A DNA stretch of 43,054 nt from Acidobacteriota bacterium. GTDB lineage: Bacteria; Acidobacteriota; Terriglobia; Bryobacterales; Bryobacteraceae. The stretch covers positions 1 to 43,054 of the forward strand of contig JANXXI010000325.1 in NCBI GenBank assembly GCA_025350695.1. Direction: 5' to 3'. Within the stretch, counting starts at the first letter, position 1; every line of letters starts with the position of its first letter. The position numbers were made by a program, and so were the translations under genes. The notes beneath the pieces were generated by a model, which saw only the letters and a program-made list of their open reading frames with translations, was not told the origin of the DNA and searched no databases. This document shows positions 8,924 through 20,180 of the stretch, one piece after another.

Positions 8924-10103
8924 GATATCCACGGCTTCCTCTAAGACCCGCCTTGCGACGTCCGCTTGCGGCTCATTCTTCACACGGATGACACGGTTCT
9001 GGCCTTTGCCCGATGGGGACCACCGGGCGAGCATTCGCTCATCTACCCATCCTCGGAAAGCCGTAATGGACGAAACCCGAAAAGCGGCGGCGGCGTGTTG
9101 TCCGGCGGAGTCATACCCGACATACAGCCTGCTCGCTTCTATTTGCCGGGAGAACGAAGCAAAACTGCCGTGATGAGTCCGGCAACCTGTTGCCGCCGCG
9201 ATCCGACGGGCCAGATCGTGCTCTTCGCTGGAGCCTCCTTCGTCAAGAAGAACATCTAGACCCAGGCCTGTCAGAGAACGGACGGTTTCCAACTCAAACG
9301 TTTCTCCGACTCTTTTGGCGGGGTTGCCTCCGAATCCGAAACTGATGGCGACATCGTTACTGCGTGCTGATGCTGGTTGCGAGGGATTCACCCAGGGAAA
9401 CGCTCCTCCATAGCCAAGGTGGTCGCGTATGAAGTCTCCAGAAAGCTCAGCGATGGACCGTGAGCCTTTGGCTCCAAATGAACGGCTCTCGAAGAAGAAA
9501 TATTGATCGTCGGAGATTACAGGGAGCAGGCCTAGTTGCGTAAGTCTTGAATCCGGATCGAAGACCAGCGAGTTATTTCCGGATAATGCCTTTGCCAGTT
9601 CCTGGCCGGATTTCAGCCGGTCGGCAAGCAGCCCAGACCTCCCGTAGTTGAAGTCAACCAGTTGCAGCCGGGGATCACCGGAAAAGAGTTCGAAGTTCTT
9701 GCGCGGCCCAACAAAGAAGATTTCAGCGGTCGGGTAGAGCGCGGCGGCGGCGGCTAGGAATTGACTGGTTATGGCAATGTCCGCGCCGAGAGTAATGCGG
9801 CTAAGCACGAAGACGCGGCCGACCTCACCAACAAATGCCCTGGGGTGACGAATCCGTTGGTAGCGATCTTGAATTTGCCGTGCCGTTTTTCTAGGGATAA
9901 AACGCGCAATGGCCTCGGAGAAAATGCTAACGTAGCAATCGACTAAGCGCGGGTCGAACCGGTCGCCCAACGGCTCGACCAGTTCCGCGAAGAGCGCTTT
10001 GGTCCCCCGCGGGTCCGCGCAGGAATCTAGCAGTAACTGAAGAGCCTCGCGCGACCAATCGTGGCCAGAAAGGCACTCTTCGAGCAGCTGGCGCGCTAAC
10101 TGT

Positions 10104-10123
<20 letters not shown>
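8903..10123 (-). CDS. GT9 (heptosyltransferase)-like GT-B protein
   Basis: 406 residues, no signal peptide. Residues 1-90 are helical and of no recognised family. From about 96 the pattern is GT-B like: [16 protein letters not shown], then FFVGP, a second Rossmann half from [24 protein letters not shown], and the nucleotide-sugar site region [14 protein letters not shown], matching the D-x-G-x-x-H-x-A-A pattern of GT9 transferases such as WaaC/WaaF. The sugar and acceptor cannot be inferred. The only upstream start is TTG at 10123, directly after an in-frame TAG, with GGAG seven bases before it inside mtnP. The 20-base overlap with mtnP implies translational coupling. It is last in the minus operon and overlaps the HD-GYP gene tail to tail. 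Confidence 0.65.
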
Positions 10124-10960
<837 letters not shown>

Positions 10961-10964
<4 letters not shown>

Positions 10965-11377
10965 ATCAAGTTCTCCTGGATCAATTCTAATAACACTCCG
11001 CCTGTGGAGCGGGGGTGTACAAATATGTAAGTGTGACCGCCGGCGCCAATCCGGGGTTCATTCAAGATCCGCGCCCCTTGGGCTTTCAACTTCGCGACCG
11101 CCGCATTCAAGTCCGGAACGCGTATAGCGATGTGGTGCAGACCTTCGCCGCGTGAGGCGATGAATTTGGCGACCGTCGAATCGGGCTCGGAGGCTTCAAG
11201 AAGCTCGAGTCGCGATTCGCCAGCCGGCAGCATTGCCACTTTGACCTTTTCCGCGGTTACAGTTTCGCGATGCTCCACTTCCATGCCCAGCGCGCCGCAA
11301 TAGAATTCCAGCGCCTGTTCAATAGACTTGACAGCGATGCCCAAGTGGTCAATTGCGAATTTGTTTGAACCATTCAT
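10961..11377 (-). CDS. mce: Methylmalonyl-CoA epimerase
   Basis: 138-residue vicinal-oxygen-chelate (glyoxalase fold) enzyme that interconverts (S)- and (R)-methylmalonyl-CoA. The two beta-alpha-beta modules are visible: [20 protein letters not shown] at the start and [17 protein letters not shown] in the middle, each supplying a metal-ligand His, then [20 protein letters not shown] with further ligands at the end. Its N-terminus overlaps the meaB 3' end by 29 bases with no obvious ribosome binding site, so it is probably translated by coupling or re-initiation. Pairing with meaB and an acyl-CoA dehydrogenase supports the methylmalonyl assignment over other glyoxalase-family roles. Confidence 0.92.
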
Positions 11378-12281
11378 TTACGATTTCGTAAGGGTCGCGG
11401 TCCCGGCGCGCCACCGCTGCTGCCGCTTCTTTGATTTGTTGGCGCGAGACACAGCTCCCAATTTTTTCCTTCCACATCTGCTCAAGACGGGGAACCCACC
11501 GCGCCGCGGCTCTGTCAGCCAGCAAACCCTGAGATAAAAAGGATCGCAAAGCAGAGAGGCTCTGCGCAATTCCCTGCCCTTCTTTGGCGATGGTTTTTAC
11601 AATCGGCGGAACCCAATTATCCGGACGGTGCGCCAGCGACAGCATCATCTGTAATTCGGATTCGAGCTTCGAGGCGCCAGCGAGATCGCTTTTGTTAATG
11701 ATGAATACGTCGGCGATTTCAAGGATACCGGCTTTGATGGCTTGCACATCGTCCCCCATTCCGGGCACCAACACAACGGCAGTGGCGTCGGCCATGCCGG
11801 CAATTTCCACCTCGTCTTGACCCACGCCGACGGTCTCAATCAGCACGGCGTCGAATCTCGCGGCGTCAGCCAGGACCGCAAGGTCCATTGTTGCCGGTGC
11901 AAGGCCGCCCAAGTGCCCGCGAGTGGCCATGGAACGGATGAAGACCTGCGGATCGGCATGATGATCGAGCATGCGGACCCTATCGCCAAGAACGGCGCCA
12001 CCGGAAAAAGGGCTGGTGGGGTCAACGGCAATCACGGCGACGGACTTAGATTCGGCGCGGAGCTCCTTGATCAAGGCCGAGACAAATGTGCTTTTGCCCG
12101 CGCCAGGAGGCCCTGTGATTCCAAATACCACCGCCTTTCCCGTGTGGGGCCACAGCACTCGCAGGAGGGCTTCGGACTCAGCAGACCGGTTTTCAATCGC
12201 GGTCGCGGCCTTGGCAATCGCCCGGGGCTGGCGCAATAGGATCGCTTCAGCCCATTCGGAAATGTGATTGGTTGCAGTCAC
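11349..12281 (-). CDS. meaB: Methylmalonyl-CoA mutase-associated GTPase MeaB
   Basis: G3E-family P-loop GTPase (also called ArgK) that protects and reloads B12-dependent methylmalonyl-CoA mutase. 310 residues. The P-loop GPPGAGKS is at 57-64, followed by [20 protein letters not shown], the family signature [15 protein letters not shown], the G3-region [14 protein letters not shown] and the guanine-specificity NKSD. The start is GTG at 12281, sharing GTGA with the acyl-CoA dehydrogenase stop. The mutase itself is not in the window, so the operon must act with mut genes elsewhere. Confidence 0.95.
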   Translation of the reverse strand: MTATNHISEWAEAILLRQPRAIAKAATAIENRSAESEALLRVLWPHTGKAVVFGITGPPGAGKSTFVSALIKELRAESKSVAVIAVDPTSPFSGGAVLGDRVRMLDHHADPQVFIRSMATRGHLGGLAPATMDLAVLADAARFDAVLIETVGVGQDEVEIAGMADATAVVLVPGMGDDVQAIKAGILEIADVFIINKSDLAGASKLESELQMMLSLAHRPDNWVPPIVKTIAKEGQGIAQSLSALRSFLSQGLLADRAAARWVPRLEQMWKEKIGSCVSRQQIKEAAAAVARRDRDPYEIVNEWFKQIRN

Positions 12282-13420
12282 TGCTTAAGCAGTTGCCTGG
12301 CGATAACCATTCGCTGAATCTCGCTGGTGCCTTCGCCGATAGTGCAGAGTTTAACGTCGCGATAAAACTTCTCTACAGGGTAATCTTTTATGAAGCCATA
12401 GCCGCCATGAATCTGGACTGCTTCATTGCAAATATCCACCGCCGCTTCCGAGGCGAATAGCTTCGCCATGGCCGATTGCTTGTTCACCGATTGCCCTTGA
12501 TCCTTCAGCCAGCCAGCGCGGTAGGTAAGCAGCCGAGCGGCGTCAATATTCATCGCCATGTCGGCCAGTTTATGTTGGATAACTTGGAACTCGGAGATAG
12601 GTTTGCCGAACTGTTTGCGCTGCTTGCTGTATTGAATCGCCGCCTCATAGGCTCCCTGAGCGATACCCAACGAGAGTGCGGCAATTGAAATGCGCCCGCC
12701 GTCGAGGATGCGGAGGCTATCCACAAAGCCTTCCCCGATATTGCCCAGCAGATTCGCTTCGGGCAGACGGCAATCATCGAAAATCACCTCACCGGTATCG
12801 CTGGCGCGCATGCCCAGCTTGTTTTCTTTCTTCCCCAGTTTGAAGCCAGGCGTTCCTTTTTCGATGATGAAAGCGGAGATACCGTGGTGAGAGCTTGATC
12901 GATCGGTTACGGCCATGGCGACGCAAACATCGGCGTGGTGGGCGTTGGTCGTAAATGTTTTCGATCCATTCAGCACCCAGCTATCGCCATCGCGAACGGC
13001 TGTGCTTCGAGTGCCGCCGGCGTCTGAGCCTGCTTCGGGTTCAGTGAGTGACCAGCAGCCGATCCATTCGCCAGTCGCCAGTTTCGGAATGTATTTCAAT
13101 TTCTGATCCTCGTTGCCGGCGAGGAAAATATGATTGGAACAGAGGGAGTTGTGGGCAGCCACGATGAGGCCAATCGACCCATCGACGCGCGATAACTCTT
13201 CGATGACGATGGCATAGTCGATGTACCCGAGCCCGGCTCCACCGAGTTCTTCAGGAAAAATAACGCCTAGACAACCCAGATTGCCCAGTTTCTTTACGAC
13301 TTCAAGCGGGAAGGTCTGGGCTTCGTCCCAAAGCATGACGTAAGGCTTGATCTCCGCTTCGGCGAATTCGCGGATCTGTTTTCGAAGTTCAATTTGTTCG
13401 GGGGAGAACGAAAACTCCAT
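12278..13420 (-). CDS. Acyl-CoA dehydrogenase
   Basis: 380-residue FAD flavoenzyme that desaturates acyl-CoA at the alpha-beta position and passes electrons to ETF. It has the helical N-terminal domain, the FAD-site strands [14 protein letters not shown] (ACAD signature 1) and the C-terminal signature [20 protein letters not shown]. The catalytic base is Glu363 in [10 protein letters not shown], the position used by short- and medium-chain and butyryl-CoA dehydrogenases, not the isovaleryl or long-chain position. Chain-length preference cannot be set from sequence. Context with mce and meaB suggests breakdown of branched or odd-chain acyl-CoA feeding the methylmalonyl route. The start lies 12 bases after the upstream oxidoreductase stop. 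Confidence 0.95.
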   Translation of the reverse strand: MEFSFSPEQIELRKQIREFAEAEIKPYVMLWDEAQTFPLEVVKKLGNLGCLGVIFPEELGGAGLGYIDYAIVIEELSRVDGSIGLIVAAHNSLCSNHIFLAGNEDQKLKYIPKLATGEWIGCWSLTEPEAGSDAGGTRSTAVRDGDSWVLNGSKTFTTNAHHADVCVAMAVTDRSSSHHGISAFIIEKGTPGFKLGKKENKLGMRASDTGEVIFDDCRLPEANLLGNIGEGFVDSLRILDGGRISIAALSLGIAQGAYEAAIQYSKQRKQFGKPISEFQVIQHKLADMAMNIDAARLLTYRAGWLKDQGQSVNKQSAMAKLFASEAAVDICNEAVQIHGGYGFIKDYPVEKFYRDVKLCTIGEGTSEIQRMVIARQLLKQ

Positions 13421-13432
13421 GATATTTGCTCG

Positions 13433-14632
13433 CTAAACTATTTCTTCTTTGTCAGCGTCCCAGCGCATGGTGCGGCCCTGGCGGTAGCTTTCGACCGCCA
13501 TTCTGCAGGCGATCGAAACGCGGAAGCCCACGTCGAACGGGCAATTGGTTTGGGTGCTGTTCCGGATGGAGTCGAAAAAATTTTGCATGTGAGCCTGAGG
13601 AGCCGTCTTGGTTTGGCCGACAATTTCCACGGCTTTTGGACGGTTGACGATTTGGGGGATATAGCGAATTTGCTGGCTCTTCATGATGCTGCCTTCGTCG
13701 CCCAAGATGTGTTCAGCCGCGCCTAGCTGGCTATTGCCAAACCCGGAACTCCAACTGAAGAGAAGGTCTTCGGGATGCTGCATCGTGACTGACATTGTGT
13801 CGGGAACTTCGCGGCCGTCTTTCCACAGATAGACGCCACCGACCATTGTCACCGCGTTAGGGATCTGCAAGTTCATGCACTTGTACCAGAAACTGAGTTG
13901 GTGGCAAAGATTCTCATATACATTGCCCCCAGAGTAGTCCCAAAAGAATCGCCAGTTGATGTAACGGTTGGCGTCGAACTCACGCTGCGGGGCGTCGCCC
14001 AGAAATTTACTCCACAGAATGTTCTCCGGCGTCATATCGGGGAACACGGGCCGGGACCACTGTGGTTTGCCGCGCGGCGTGTTGCGATACATGTGAGATT
14101 CAATGGCCGTGATTTGGCCGAGGATGTTCTGACCAAGGAAGTTCATTGCGTCAGTGACTTGGCCAGAGGAGCACGATTGATGCCCAATTTGCACGGTTCG
14201 ATTGGCTGCCTTGGTGTAAGCTGCCCGCATGCGCTTGGCGTGCTCGACGGTGAAGGCCATCGTCTTTTCCTGGTAGACGTGCTTGCCTGCCTCCAGCGAG
14301 TCAACGAAGTGTTGGCAATGTAAGTGTTGGGGCGTCGAGATCAGCACCGCGTCGATGGCTTTGTCTTCGAGCAGATAACGATGGTCAAGGTAAGTCTTGG
14401 CATTTGGCGCAAGCGTTTTCGCAGCTTCAAGGCGCGCCGTGTAGATATCTGAGAAAGCGACAATTTCGGCATTTGGACAGGCCATGGCATCGCGCGTGAT
14501 TTCAGTACCACGGGCTCCGATTCCAATGACGCCGACGCGGATGCGATCATTTGCCCCGAGGACTTTGCCTGGGGCGGCCATCACAGCCAACCCGGACGCC
14601 ACATTGCCGATGAAGTTTCTTCGGGAACTCAT
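13433..14632 (-). CDS. Gfo/Idh/MocA oxidoreductase with Tat-type signal
   Basis: 399-residue NAD(P)-binding oxidoreductase. The N-terminus MSSRRNFIGNVASGLAVMAA looks like a Tat signal. The Rossmann loop VGVIGIGARG is at 33-42, and the family EK signature appears as YQEKTMAFT, with Thr replacing the usual Pro after EK. The C-terminal alpha/beta domain includes the WDYSGG and CHQLSFW regions seen in the exported acidobacterial and planctomycete group. The substrate is probably a sugar or sugar acid (family inference only). It is first in the minus operon, and its function is not obviously tied to the methylmalonyl genes downstream. Confidence 0.88.
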   Translation of the reverse strand: MSSRRNFIGNVASGLAVMAAPGKVLGANDRIRVGVIGIGARGTEITRDAMACPNAEIVAFSDIYTARLEAAKTLAPNAKTYLDHRYLLEDKAIDAVLISTPQHLHCQHFVDSLEAGKHVYQEKTMAFTVEHAKRMRAAYTKAANRTVQIGHQSCSSGQVTDAMNFLGQNILGQITAIESHMYRNTPRGKPQWSRPVFPDMTPENILWSKFLGDAPQREFDANRYINWRFFWDYSGGNVYENLCHQLSFWYKCMNLQIPNAVTMVGGVYLWKDGREVPDTMSVTMQHPEDLLFSWSSGFGNSQLGAAEHILGDEGSIMKSQQIRYIPQIVNRPKAVEIVGQTKTAPQAHMQNFFDSIRNSTQTNCPFDVGFRVSIACRMAVESYRQGRTMRWDADKEEIV

Positions 14633-14949
14633 TTAAGATTACTCTACTCAATTGTATCTGATTGGGGGCAATGTTTATGAAATTGCCCATTTCGAGTGTG
14701 CGGAAGTATCTAGGCTTGGGTTCCGTCCACACCGGCGCACATACCACTGCCCCTTTACCACTTCGCTCGGCGTCCTGGCGGCCTTCGGTTTGTACCTCAG
14801 ATGTTCAACCGGAGATTTCGTTCGGTGGACTGCACTGGCTCGGTGGGTCTCGCACGGCGCGACTTGAGAGTTGCGCGCCGAGCAAGGCTCGGCCCAACTC
14901 GTGGGGTATTGCGCTTGCCGTGATACCATGAAAGAACTCAACTCCTATC
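14633..14949. promoter_or_regulatory. Divergent intergenic region with an inverted repeat
   Basis: 317 bases separate the divergent Gfo/Idh and carbonic anhydrase genes. Both promoters must lie here, but none is convincing; TGATACCAT (14921-14929) is a possible extended -10 box toward the carbonic anhydrase gene. The clearest element is an inverted repeat at 14868-14900: GAGTTG/CAACTC outside and GCCGAGC/GCTCGGC inside with an AAG loop, without a T run. I see no believable gene: the 60-90 codon frames here lack family features and a supported start. Confidence 0.4.
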
Positions 14950-15480
14950 ATGATTCGAGCCTTTCGCGGGGTGTCGCCACGCGCCGCCGCCTCCGCATAT
15001 ATCGATCCAAGCGCACAAGTTATCGGTGACGTCACGGTCGGGGAACTGTCCTCGATTTGGTGCAACGCCACGTTGCGCGGCGACGTGAATCGCATTGTAA
15101 TCGGCAACGAATCCAATGTGCAGGATAACGCCGTTCTTCATGTCGATGAAGGCCCGTTCGCGCTGCATATTGGCAATCGAGTCACGATCGGTCACTCAGC
15201 CGTGTTGCATGGATGCACGCTCGAGGACGGTGTGTTAATCGGCATCGGCGCGATCGTTCTGAACGGAGCCAAGATCGGAACCGGGGCCGTTATCGCCGCT
15301 GGCGCGTTGGTCGCCGAAGGAATGAAAATTCCGCCTCACTCGTTAGCTATGGGTGTGCCCGCCAAAGTTCGTCGTGAAGTGACCGAAGAGGAAAAGGAAC
15401 GTTTCCGCGTCAACGCGGATCATTATGTGGGATTGTCGAAAACCTATCGTGCTGAATCCGATAACCAGGAGCCCTCTTGA
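14950..15480 (+). CDS. Gamma-class carbonic anhydrase family protein
   Basis: 176-residue left-handed beta-helix (hexapeptide repeat) protein of the CaiE/YrdA/gamma-CA group. The three Zn-ligand histidines fall where expected: His64 in AVLHVDEG, and His82 and His87 in TIGHSAVLHGC. The hexapeptide pattern runs from about residue 20 to 135, then a C-terminal helix. Members hydrate CO2 or have no detectable activity; the short form lacking the acidic loop of archaeal Cam is often inactive unless regulated, so activity is uncertain. No ribosome binding site precedes the ATG. The stop overlaps the hisS TTG start (TTGA), so both are probably co-translated. Confidence 0.9.
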   Translation: MIRAFRGVSPRAAASAYIDPSAQVIGDVTVGELSSIWCNATLRGDVNRIVIGNESNVQDNAVLHVDEGPFALHIGNRVTIGHSAVLHGCTLEDGVLIGIGAIVLNGAKIGTGAVIAAGALVAEGMKIPPHSLAMGVPAKVRREVTEEEKERFRVNADHYVGLSKTYRAESDNQEPS

Positions 15481-16724
15481 TCCACGCGATTAAAGGAACT
15501 CGTGATATCCTCCCACCCTCGTCAACCACTTGGAACCGAGTCGAGGCGGTTGCGCGCCGCATTTTCGCCAACTACAATTATCAGGAAATCCGCACCCCCA
15601 TCTTTGAGGAAACGGCTCTTTTTGCACGTGGCGTGGGCGAAGAAACCGACATTGTCTCAAAGGAAATGTACACCTGGGAAGATCGGGACGGCACATCGCT
15701 AACGCTTCGTCCGGAAAATACGGCATCGGTGATCAGGGCCTATATTGAACACAGGATGGATCAGATTCCCGGACCCAAGAAGCTTTATTACATGGGGCCG
15801 ATGTTCCGCCGCGAACGGCCGCAAAAAGGCCGCTATCGCCAGTTTTTCCAAATTGGGTCGGAAGTGATCGGCTCGGAATCCCCGGCAACCGATGCTGAAG
15901 TGATTGAGATGGTGGTGGCCATTCTTACTGGTTGCGGTGTGAAGGACATTCACCTGATCATCAACTCGGTCGGCTGTAAGGAATGCCGCCCCGGTTTCAA
16001 TGCAGCGCTGAAAGAACAACTGCAATCCATCAAGCAACACCTGTGCGAAAATTGCCAGCGCCGCGCGGAGACAAACCCTCTCCGCGTGCTCGATTGTAAA
16101 GTTCCCGCCGACCAACCTTACGTCGAAAAGTTGCCCTCGATCTTGGATCACCTTTGCCAGAATTGCACCAACCACTTCGCGACGGTTCGACAGTTCCTGG
16201 ACGACCGGCAAATTGGCTACGAGGTTCGTCCGCGGCTGGTGCGGGGCCTGGATTACTACACGCGCACTACGTTTGAGATCGTGCACGGAGCACTGGGCGC
16301 GCAAAGTTCGGTGATGGGTGGCGGCCGCTACGATGGCTTGGCCGAATCGCTTGGATCTAAGATATCCTCACCCGGCATTGGCTTCTCTATCGGGGAAGAC
16401 AGGCTGGTGATGATCCTTGAAGAAACCGGCGCCGCTGAACCCGTTTCGTTGGATTTGTACATCGCGCCCATGGGTGACGCCGCCCTGCGCCATGCCGGAA
16501 TCCTGGCCCGCGACCTTCGCCTTCAACAAGTATCCGTTGAAGTTGGAGAAGGGAAACTTAAGCGGTTAATGGAACTGGCCAACAAAGCGAACGCGAAACA
16601 CACCCTCATCCTGGGCGACAATGAAATTACTGCTGGCACATACGCTTTAAAGAACATGACCAGCGGCGAGCAGCGCTCGATGACGCGTTCCGAATTGGTC
16701 GATCATTTGACCGCGAAAAATTGA
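15477..16724 (+). CDS. hisS: Histidyl-tRNA synthetase
   Basis: Class II aminoacyl-tRNA synthetase charging tRNA-His, cytoplasmic. 415 residues. [10 protein letters not shown] opens the protein. Motif 2 is [20 protein letters not shown], preceded by [17 protein letters not shown]. The histidine-specific [14 protein letters not shown] (HisA) follows, then motif 3 [13 protein letters not shown] and [11 protein letters not shown]. An HGTP anticodon-binding domain closes it. A central insertion carries cysteines ([26 protein letters not shown]) in the pattern of a zinc-binding insert known from many bacterial HisRS. The start is TTG at 15477 with AGGAG five bases upstream; it shares TTGA with the carbonic anhydrase stop. 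Confidence 0.97.
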   Translation: MIHAIKGTRDILPPSSTTWNRVEAVARRIFANYNYQEIRTPIFEETALFARGVGEETDIVSKEMYTWEDRDGTSLTLRPENTASVIRAYIEHRMDQIPGPKKLYYMGPMFRRERPQKGRYRQFFQIGSEVIGSESPATDAEVIEMVVAILTGCGVKDIHLIINSVGCKECRPGFNAALKEQLQSIKQHLCENCQRRAETNPLRVLDCKVPADQPYVEKLPSILDHLCQNCTNHFATVRQFLDDRQIGYEVRPRLVRGLDYYTRTTFEIVHGALGAQSSVMGGGRYDGLAESLGSKISSPGIGFSIGEDRLVMILEETGAAEPVSLDLYIAPMGDAALRHAGILARDLRLQQVSVEVGEGKLKRLMELANKANAKHTLILGDNEITAGTYALKNMTSGEQRSMTRSELVDHLTAKN

Positions 16725-16746
16725 AACTAAAGTTGAAGAAATTGAT

Positions 16747-18552
16747 ATGGCTGAACAAGTACCGCTAGACTTCCTTGGAGACCTCCGCCGCACACATTCC
16801 TGCGGCCAACTAAGAGCCACCGACGTGGGCAAACGCGCCCTGGTGATGGGCTGGGTGCATCGCCGCCGTGATCTGGGCGGCATCATCTTCATCCATCTGC
16901 GCGACCGCGACGGAATTACGCAAATTGTTTTTGAAGCCGATATCGATCCAGCCATTCATGCCAAGGCTGAATTGCTGCGTTCAGAGTACGTGGTCGGTGT
17001 GGAAGGCAAGGTTGTCATGCGTTCCACCGATACGATCAATCCCAACATCATCACCGGCGAAGTGGAAATCGTGGTGGACAAGGTATGGATCTTTAACGAA
17101 AGCCGCACTCCACCATTCCCGATGGACGAGGCCGACAATATCAATGAAGACGCGCGGTTAAAGTACCGCTACGTGGACCTGCGCAGGCCCAGCGTGCAGA
17201 AGAATATGATTCTACGTTCGAAGCTCTCGTTCGTCGTTAGAAAAGTTCTCTTCGACATGGGCTTTCTTGAAATCGAGACGCCGGTCCTTACGAAGTCCAC
17301 CCCTGAAGGCGCACGCGACTTCCTGGTGCCCAGCCGCATCAATCCGGGCCAGTTTTACGCACTGCCGCAATCGCCGCAAATCTTTAAGCAGCTGCTGATG
17401 GTCGCGGGTTACGAGAAGTATTTCCAAATCGTGCGCTGCTTCCGTGACGAAGACCTGCGGGCTGATCGTCAACCAGAATTCACCCAAATCGATTTGGAGA
17501 TGTGCTTCCCTCAGCAGGATCGCATCTTCGAGGTGATCGAGCCGCTGCTGGTTGAAGTATTCAAGGAAGCCGGCTTTACTATCGAAGCTCCTTTTCCGCG
17601 CATCACTTACGCCCAGGCGATGAGTTCTTATGGCATCGATAAACCCGACCTGCGCCTACCCCCTTTCCACCAGGTCAACGACCTGTTCACGCTCGAATCG
17701 AACCTGTACACGGGCGATCTCCCCTTGGTGGCTATTCATATTCCGAAAGTCGGCTCTCTCTCCCGCAAAGAGCGTGACGACCTGAAGGCATTCGGCCAAA
17801 CACTTGGCCTGCGCGTGTTCGATGATGCTAAGCGACTGGAGCGTGATTTTCCAGCGGAGATGGCCAAGGTACGCGAACGCGTGGGCACTGCTGAAGAAGA
17901 CCTGCTGATTATGGCCTCCTGGGCAGGCGAACCTGAGGGCCATTTGCCCGAACAGACGGTGTTCAAAGCTTGTGGCCAGTTGCGGCTTGAAGCCGCGCGC
18001 CGCTTCAACGACCGGCACCAGCTGCTTGATCCGAAAGTTTTCAAGATGCTTTGGGTTGCCGACTTCCCCATGTTTGAATGGAGCGCTGAGGACAAGCGTT
18101 GGGTTGCCGCCCATCACCCGTTCACATCGGTTCACGACGAGGATATCGAAAAACTCACCACCGATCCCGCTCGATGCCGGGCCAAGTCATATGACATTGT
18201 GCTTAACGGGGTGGAATTGGGCTCAGGGTCGATTCGTATCCATCGCCGGGACGTGCAGTCCAAAGTGTTCTCCGCACTTGGTTTCAGCGAGGAAGAGGCA
18301 AAACGCCGGTTCGGATTCCTGCTTGAGGCACTTGAGTATGGAGCCCCTCCGCATGGCGGCATCGCCCTTGGCCTCGATCGCCTGGTAATGATCCTTTGCG
18401 GCTTAACCTCCATCCGTGACGTCATCCCGTTCCCCAAGACAGCCAAAGGAACTGACTTAATGTGCGACGCCCCATCGACCGTACCCGATAAGAACCTGCG
18501 GGAGATACACATCGCGGTTCGAGTTCCGCAAGTTAAGCCACCAGTTTCTTGA
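16747..18552 (+). CDS. aspS: Aspartyl-tRNA synthetase
   Basis: 601-residue class IIb synthetase of the bacterial type. It has an N-terminal OB anticodon-binding fold ([20 protein letters not shown]), the [13 protein letters not shown] hinge, motif 2 [21 protein letters not shown], a GAD insertion domain at about 290-420, and motif 3 [14 protein letters not shown] near the end. Whether it is specific for tRNA-Asp or also charges tRNA-Asn cannot be settled here; it depends on whether the genome has AsnRS or GatCAB. It starts 22 bases after hisS with a weak GAAG-type site and is probably co-transcribed with it. Confidence 0.97.
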   Translation: MAEQVPLDFLGDLRRTHSCGQLRATDVGKRALVMGWVHRRRDLGGIIFIHLRDRDGITQIVFEADIDPAIHAKAELLRSEYVVGVEGKVVMRSTDTINPNIITGEVEIVVDKVWIFNESRTPPFPMDEADNINEDARLKYRYVDLRRPSVQKNMILRSKLSFVVRKVLFDMGFLEIETPVLTKSTPEGARDFLVPSRINPGQFYALPQSPQIFKQLLMVAGYEKYFQIVRCFRDEDLRADRQPEFTQIDLEMCFPQQDRIFEVIEPLLVEVFKEAGFTIEAPFPRITYAQAMSSYGIDKPDLRLPPFHQVNDLFTLESNLYTGDLPLVAIHIPKVGSLSRKERDDLKAFGQTLGLRVFDDAKRLERDFPAEMAKVRERVGTAEEDLLIMASWAGEPEGHLPEQTVFKACGQLRLEAARRFNDRHQLLDPKVFKMLWVADFPMFEWSAEDKRWVAAHHPFTSVHDEDIEKLTTDPARCRAKSYDIVLNGVELGSGSIRIHRRDVQSKVFSALGFSEEEAKRRFGFLLEALEYGAPPHGGIALGLDRLVMILCGLTSIRDVIPFPKTAKGTDLMCDAPSTVPDKNLREIHIAVRVPQVKPPVS

Positions 18553-18677
18553 GATAGCTTCCTCAGGAGTGAGCCTTCACCCAGATCTGGGCCTAAGAGG
18601 CCTGGGGTTCTCAGTTGGTGTGTATGCGCAACGTGAACCTGTCGGCATGCATCTATTAAGCCAAGGGAGTCAAAGCA

Positions 18678-19052
18678 ATGAAACTCAACCGCCTGGTATT
18701 GACGTTAGCAACGGTTTTAGGAATGACGGCCGTTTCGGCGCTCGCAGCCGATATTGACGGTAAGTGGAAGGGACAACTCCCTGGGCGCGACGGCAATATG
18801 CGCGAGATCTCCTTTGATTTCAAAGCTAGCGGCACTACCCTAACCGGATCCATGCAAGGCTTCCGGGAAGAAGTTCCCATCTCCGACGGCAAGGTTGAAA
18901 ATGGTTCGCTTCAGTTCAAGGTTGCCATGAATATGGGCGGGACACCCATGGTCATGAACTATCAAGGGAATCTTGCCGGTTCTGAGTTAAAAATGAAGAT
19001 GGCTAGTGAAAACTCACCGCGATCGGTTGAATTTCAATTAAAGAAACAGTAA
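18678..19052 (+). CDS. Small secreted beta-rich protein
   Basis: 124 residues with a clear signal peptide (MKLNRLVLTLATVLG, cleavage likely after SALA, leaving ADIDGKW). The mature part of about 100 residues alternates strands (GKWKGQLPG, TTLTGSM, GSLQFKVAMN, LAGSELKMKM), like a small lipocalin- or calycin-type barrel seen in many acidobacterial exported proteins. There are no cysteines in the mature region. The start is supported by GGGAG nine bases upstream. No function can be named. It is unlinked to its aminoacyl-tRNA synthetase neighbours, with 125 bases before it. Confidence 0.8.
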   Translation: MKLNRLVLTLATVLGMTAVSALAADIDGKWKGQLPGRDGNMREISFDFKASGTTLTGSMQGFREEVPISDGKVENGSLQFKVAMNMGGTPMVMNYQGNLAGSELKMKMASENSPRSVEFQLKKQ

Positions 19053-19453
19053 ACCAATCTGTCTAGATTATCGGGCGTTTTGCCTAAAGCGTTTCCAATG
19101 GCTGTAAACATTGGCGATGACGCAATCACCCTAATCTCTATCAAGAATTACAAATGATTGACGTCGTTTAGGACGTTTAGGAATTTGTCCAATATCATCA
19201 GGCAATTGCATATGGCCATTTGACATTCTACCCCCCGCATAACAAAGGTATTCCATTGAAAATAATGACTTACAGACTCCCACGGACTTAATCGATTTTA
19301 CTAGTGAAATGATTCTCTATATGTTATAATTACATTAAGTTATTCCTGCCATACTGATCTGCATTGGAAGGTAGTGAACTCTACGCCGTTGGGCCGTCAC
19401 GAAGTCAAAGGGCTGTTCTCTTGGTCCGAAAAATCACATGAGAGGTTTCGCTT
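19053..19453. other. 401-base AT-rich intergenic region
   Basis: Noticeably more AT-rich than the flanking genes. It contains a short direct repeat of GTTTAGGA near 19168-19186 and the promoter-like box listed separately. No terminator, RNA gene or supported ORF was recognised. Confidence 0.5.
19322..19330 (+). promoter_or_regulatory. Extended -10 promoter element
   Basis: TGTTATAAT is a perfect extended -10 box (TGn plus TATAAT). No good -35 box lies 17 bases upstream (TAGTGA), which is normal for this promoter class. It would give a leader of about 115 bases before the small glucosaminidase-like gene. Confidence 0.5.
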
Positions 19454-19957
19454 TTGAGACAAGTTGTATCCAAGGGTGTTGTATTTCTAGCGATCGTGCT
19501 TCCCCCGGCAGCCAACATAGCCGCACAGCCAAAATTCATCTGTCCCATGCCGATGTCCATGGAGCGGAAGTACGCGAAGGATCCTCGCCTTGCTCTACTG
19601 AAGAAATTCTTCAGCGACAATGAGTGTCCGGTGAAAGATTTGTCAGTCGATTTCCTTGTCGCCGCCGACAGGAACGGGCTTGATTGGCGCCTGCTACCAA
19701 GCATCGCCTTCATTGAATCAACCGCTGGTAAGGCTTACCAAAATAACAACATATTTGGCTGGGATAACGGAGATGTCCGATTCGCCAGCATCAAAGACGG
19801 TATCCATAGCGTCGGCGAGGAACTTGCCAATTCAAGGTTCTATAGAGGCAAGACCCTGGATCAGAAGCTTCGAACCTATAACCGATTTGCTCACTACCCT
19901 GGAAGTGTCAAATCCGTGATGGCGCAAATTGGACCGCCGGCCGTAGCTGTTAACTAG
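19454..19957 (+). CDS. Exported glucosaminidase-like (lysozyme-fold) protein
   Basis: 167 residues with a signal peptide (VVFLAIVLPPAANIAAQ). The mature protein has a muramidase/glucosaminidase-like core: LDWRLLPSIAFIESTAGK, where Glu in FIES would be the general acid, then NNIFGWDNGDVRFASIKDGIHSVGEELANS and the RTYNRFAHYPG-like end, typical of PF01832-type domains. A role in trimming peptidoglycan in the periplasm is likely. The start is TTG at 19454, after GAGG eight bases upstream; an in-frame stop sits just before, so no longer form is possible. Two cysteines after the signal (ICPM, NECPV) may form a disulfide. Confidence 0.72.
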   Translation: MRQVVSKGVVFLAIVLPPAANIAAQPKFICPMPMSMERKYAKDPRLALLKKFFSDNECPVKDLSVDFLVAADRNGLDWRLLPSIAFIESTAGKAYQNNNIFGWDNGDVRFASIKDGIHSVGEELANSRFYRGKTLDQKLRTYNRFAHYPGSVKSVMAQIGPPAVAVN

Positions 19958-20033
19958 CCGGGACAGTCCCACAAATACGCGACCAGCGATGGCGACAGTA
20001 CTGCTGCCTCTGATCGATACGTAACTTGCGGAT

Positions 20034-20180
20034 TTAGCTTATGTTTTGCAGTCCGTAGTATACAGCCGCAAAAGCCAGCAGGGTGCTAAGAACGACTGCT
20101 GTCCAAATAAGCACTCGTTCCTTCGGGCTTGATGCCGCTTTTTCGTCTTTACGGATTTGATCGCTTAGATCTTCGAACAT
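20034..20180 (-). CDS. 48-residue single-span membrane protein
   Basis: The start is ATG 20180, five bases after a perfect GGAGGT site; a longer frame to 20222 exists but lacks such a site. The 48 residues begin MFEDLSDQIRKDEKA, a charged cytoplasmic-type segment, and end with one membrane span (VLIWTAVVLSTLLAFAAVYYGL) and a very short tail. N-in, C-out topology is expected from the positive residues before the span. It is divergent from msrA. It resembles no named family that I can recognise. The strong start signal and clean hydrophobic segment argue for a real gene. Confidence 0.65.
   Translation of the reverse strand: MFEDLSDQIRKDEKAASSPKERVLIWTAVVLSTLLAFAAVYYGLQNIS

Noticed and set aside
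14662-14931. 90-codon frame between the Gfo/Idh and carbonic anhydrase genes
   Set aside because: Composition is unlike neighbouring proteins, overlapping frames on the other strand are equally long, and no family or supported start is visible.
18580-18602. CCCAGATCTGGG palindrome and GGCCT/AGGCC hairpin after aspS as a terminator
   Set aside because: The stems are short, overlap each other and no T run follows, so termination is not supported.
19220-19225. TTGACA in the 19 kb intergenic region
   Set aside because: No -10 box at a workable distance.
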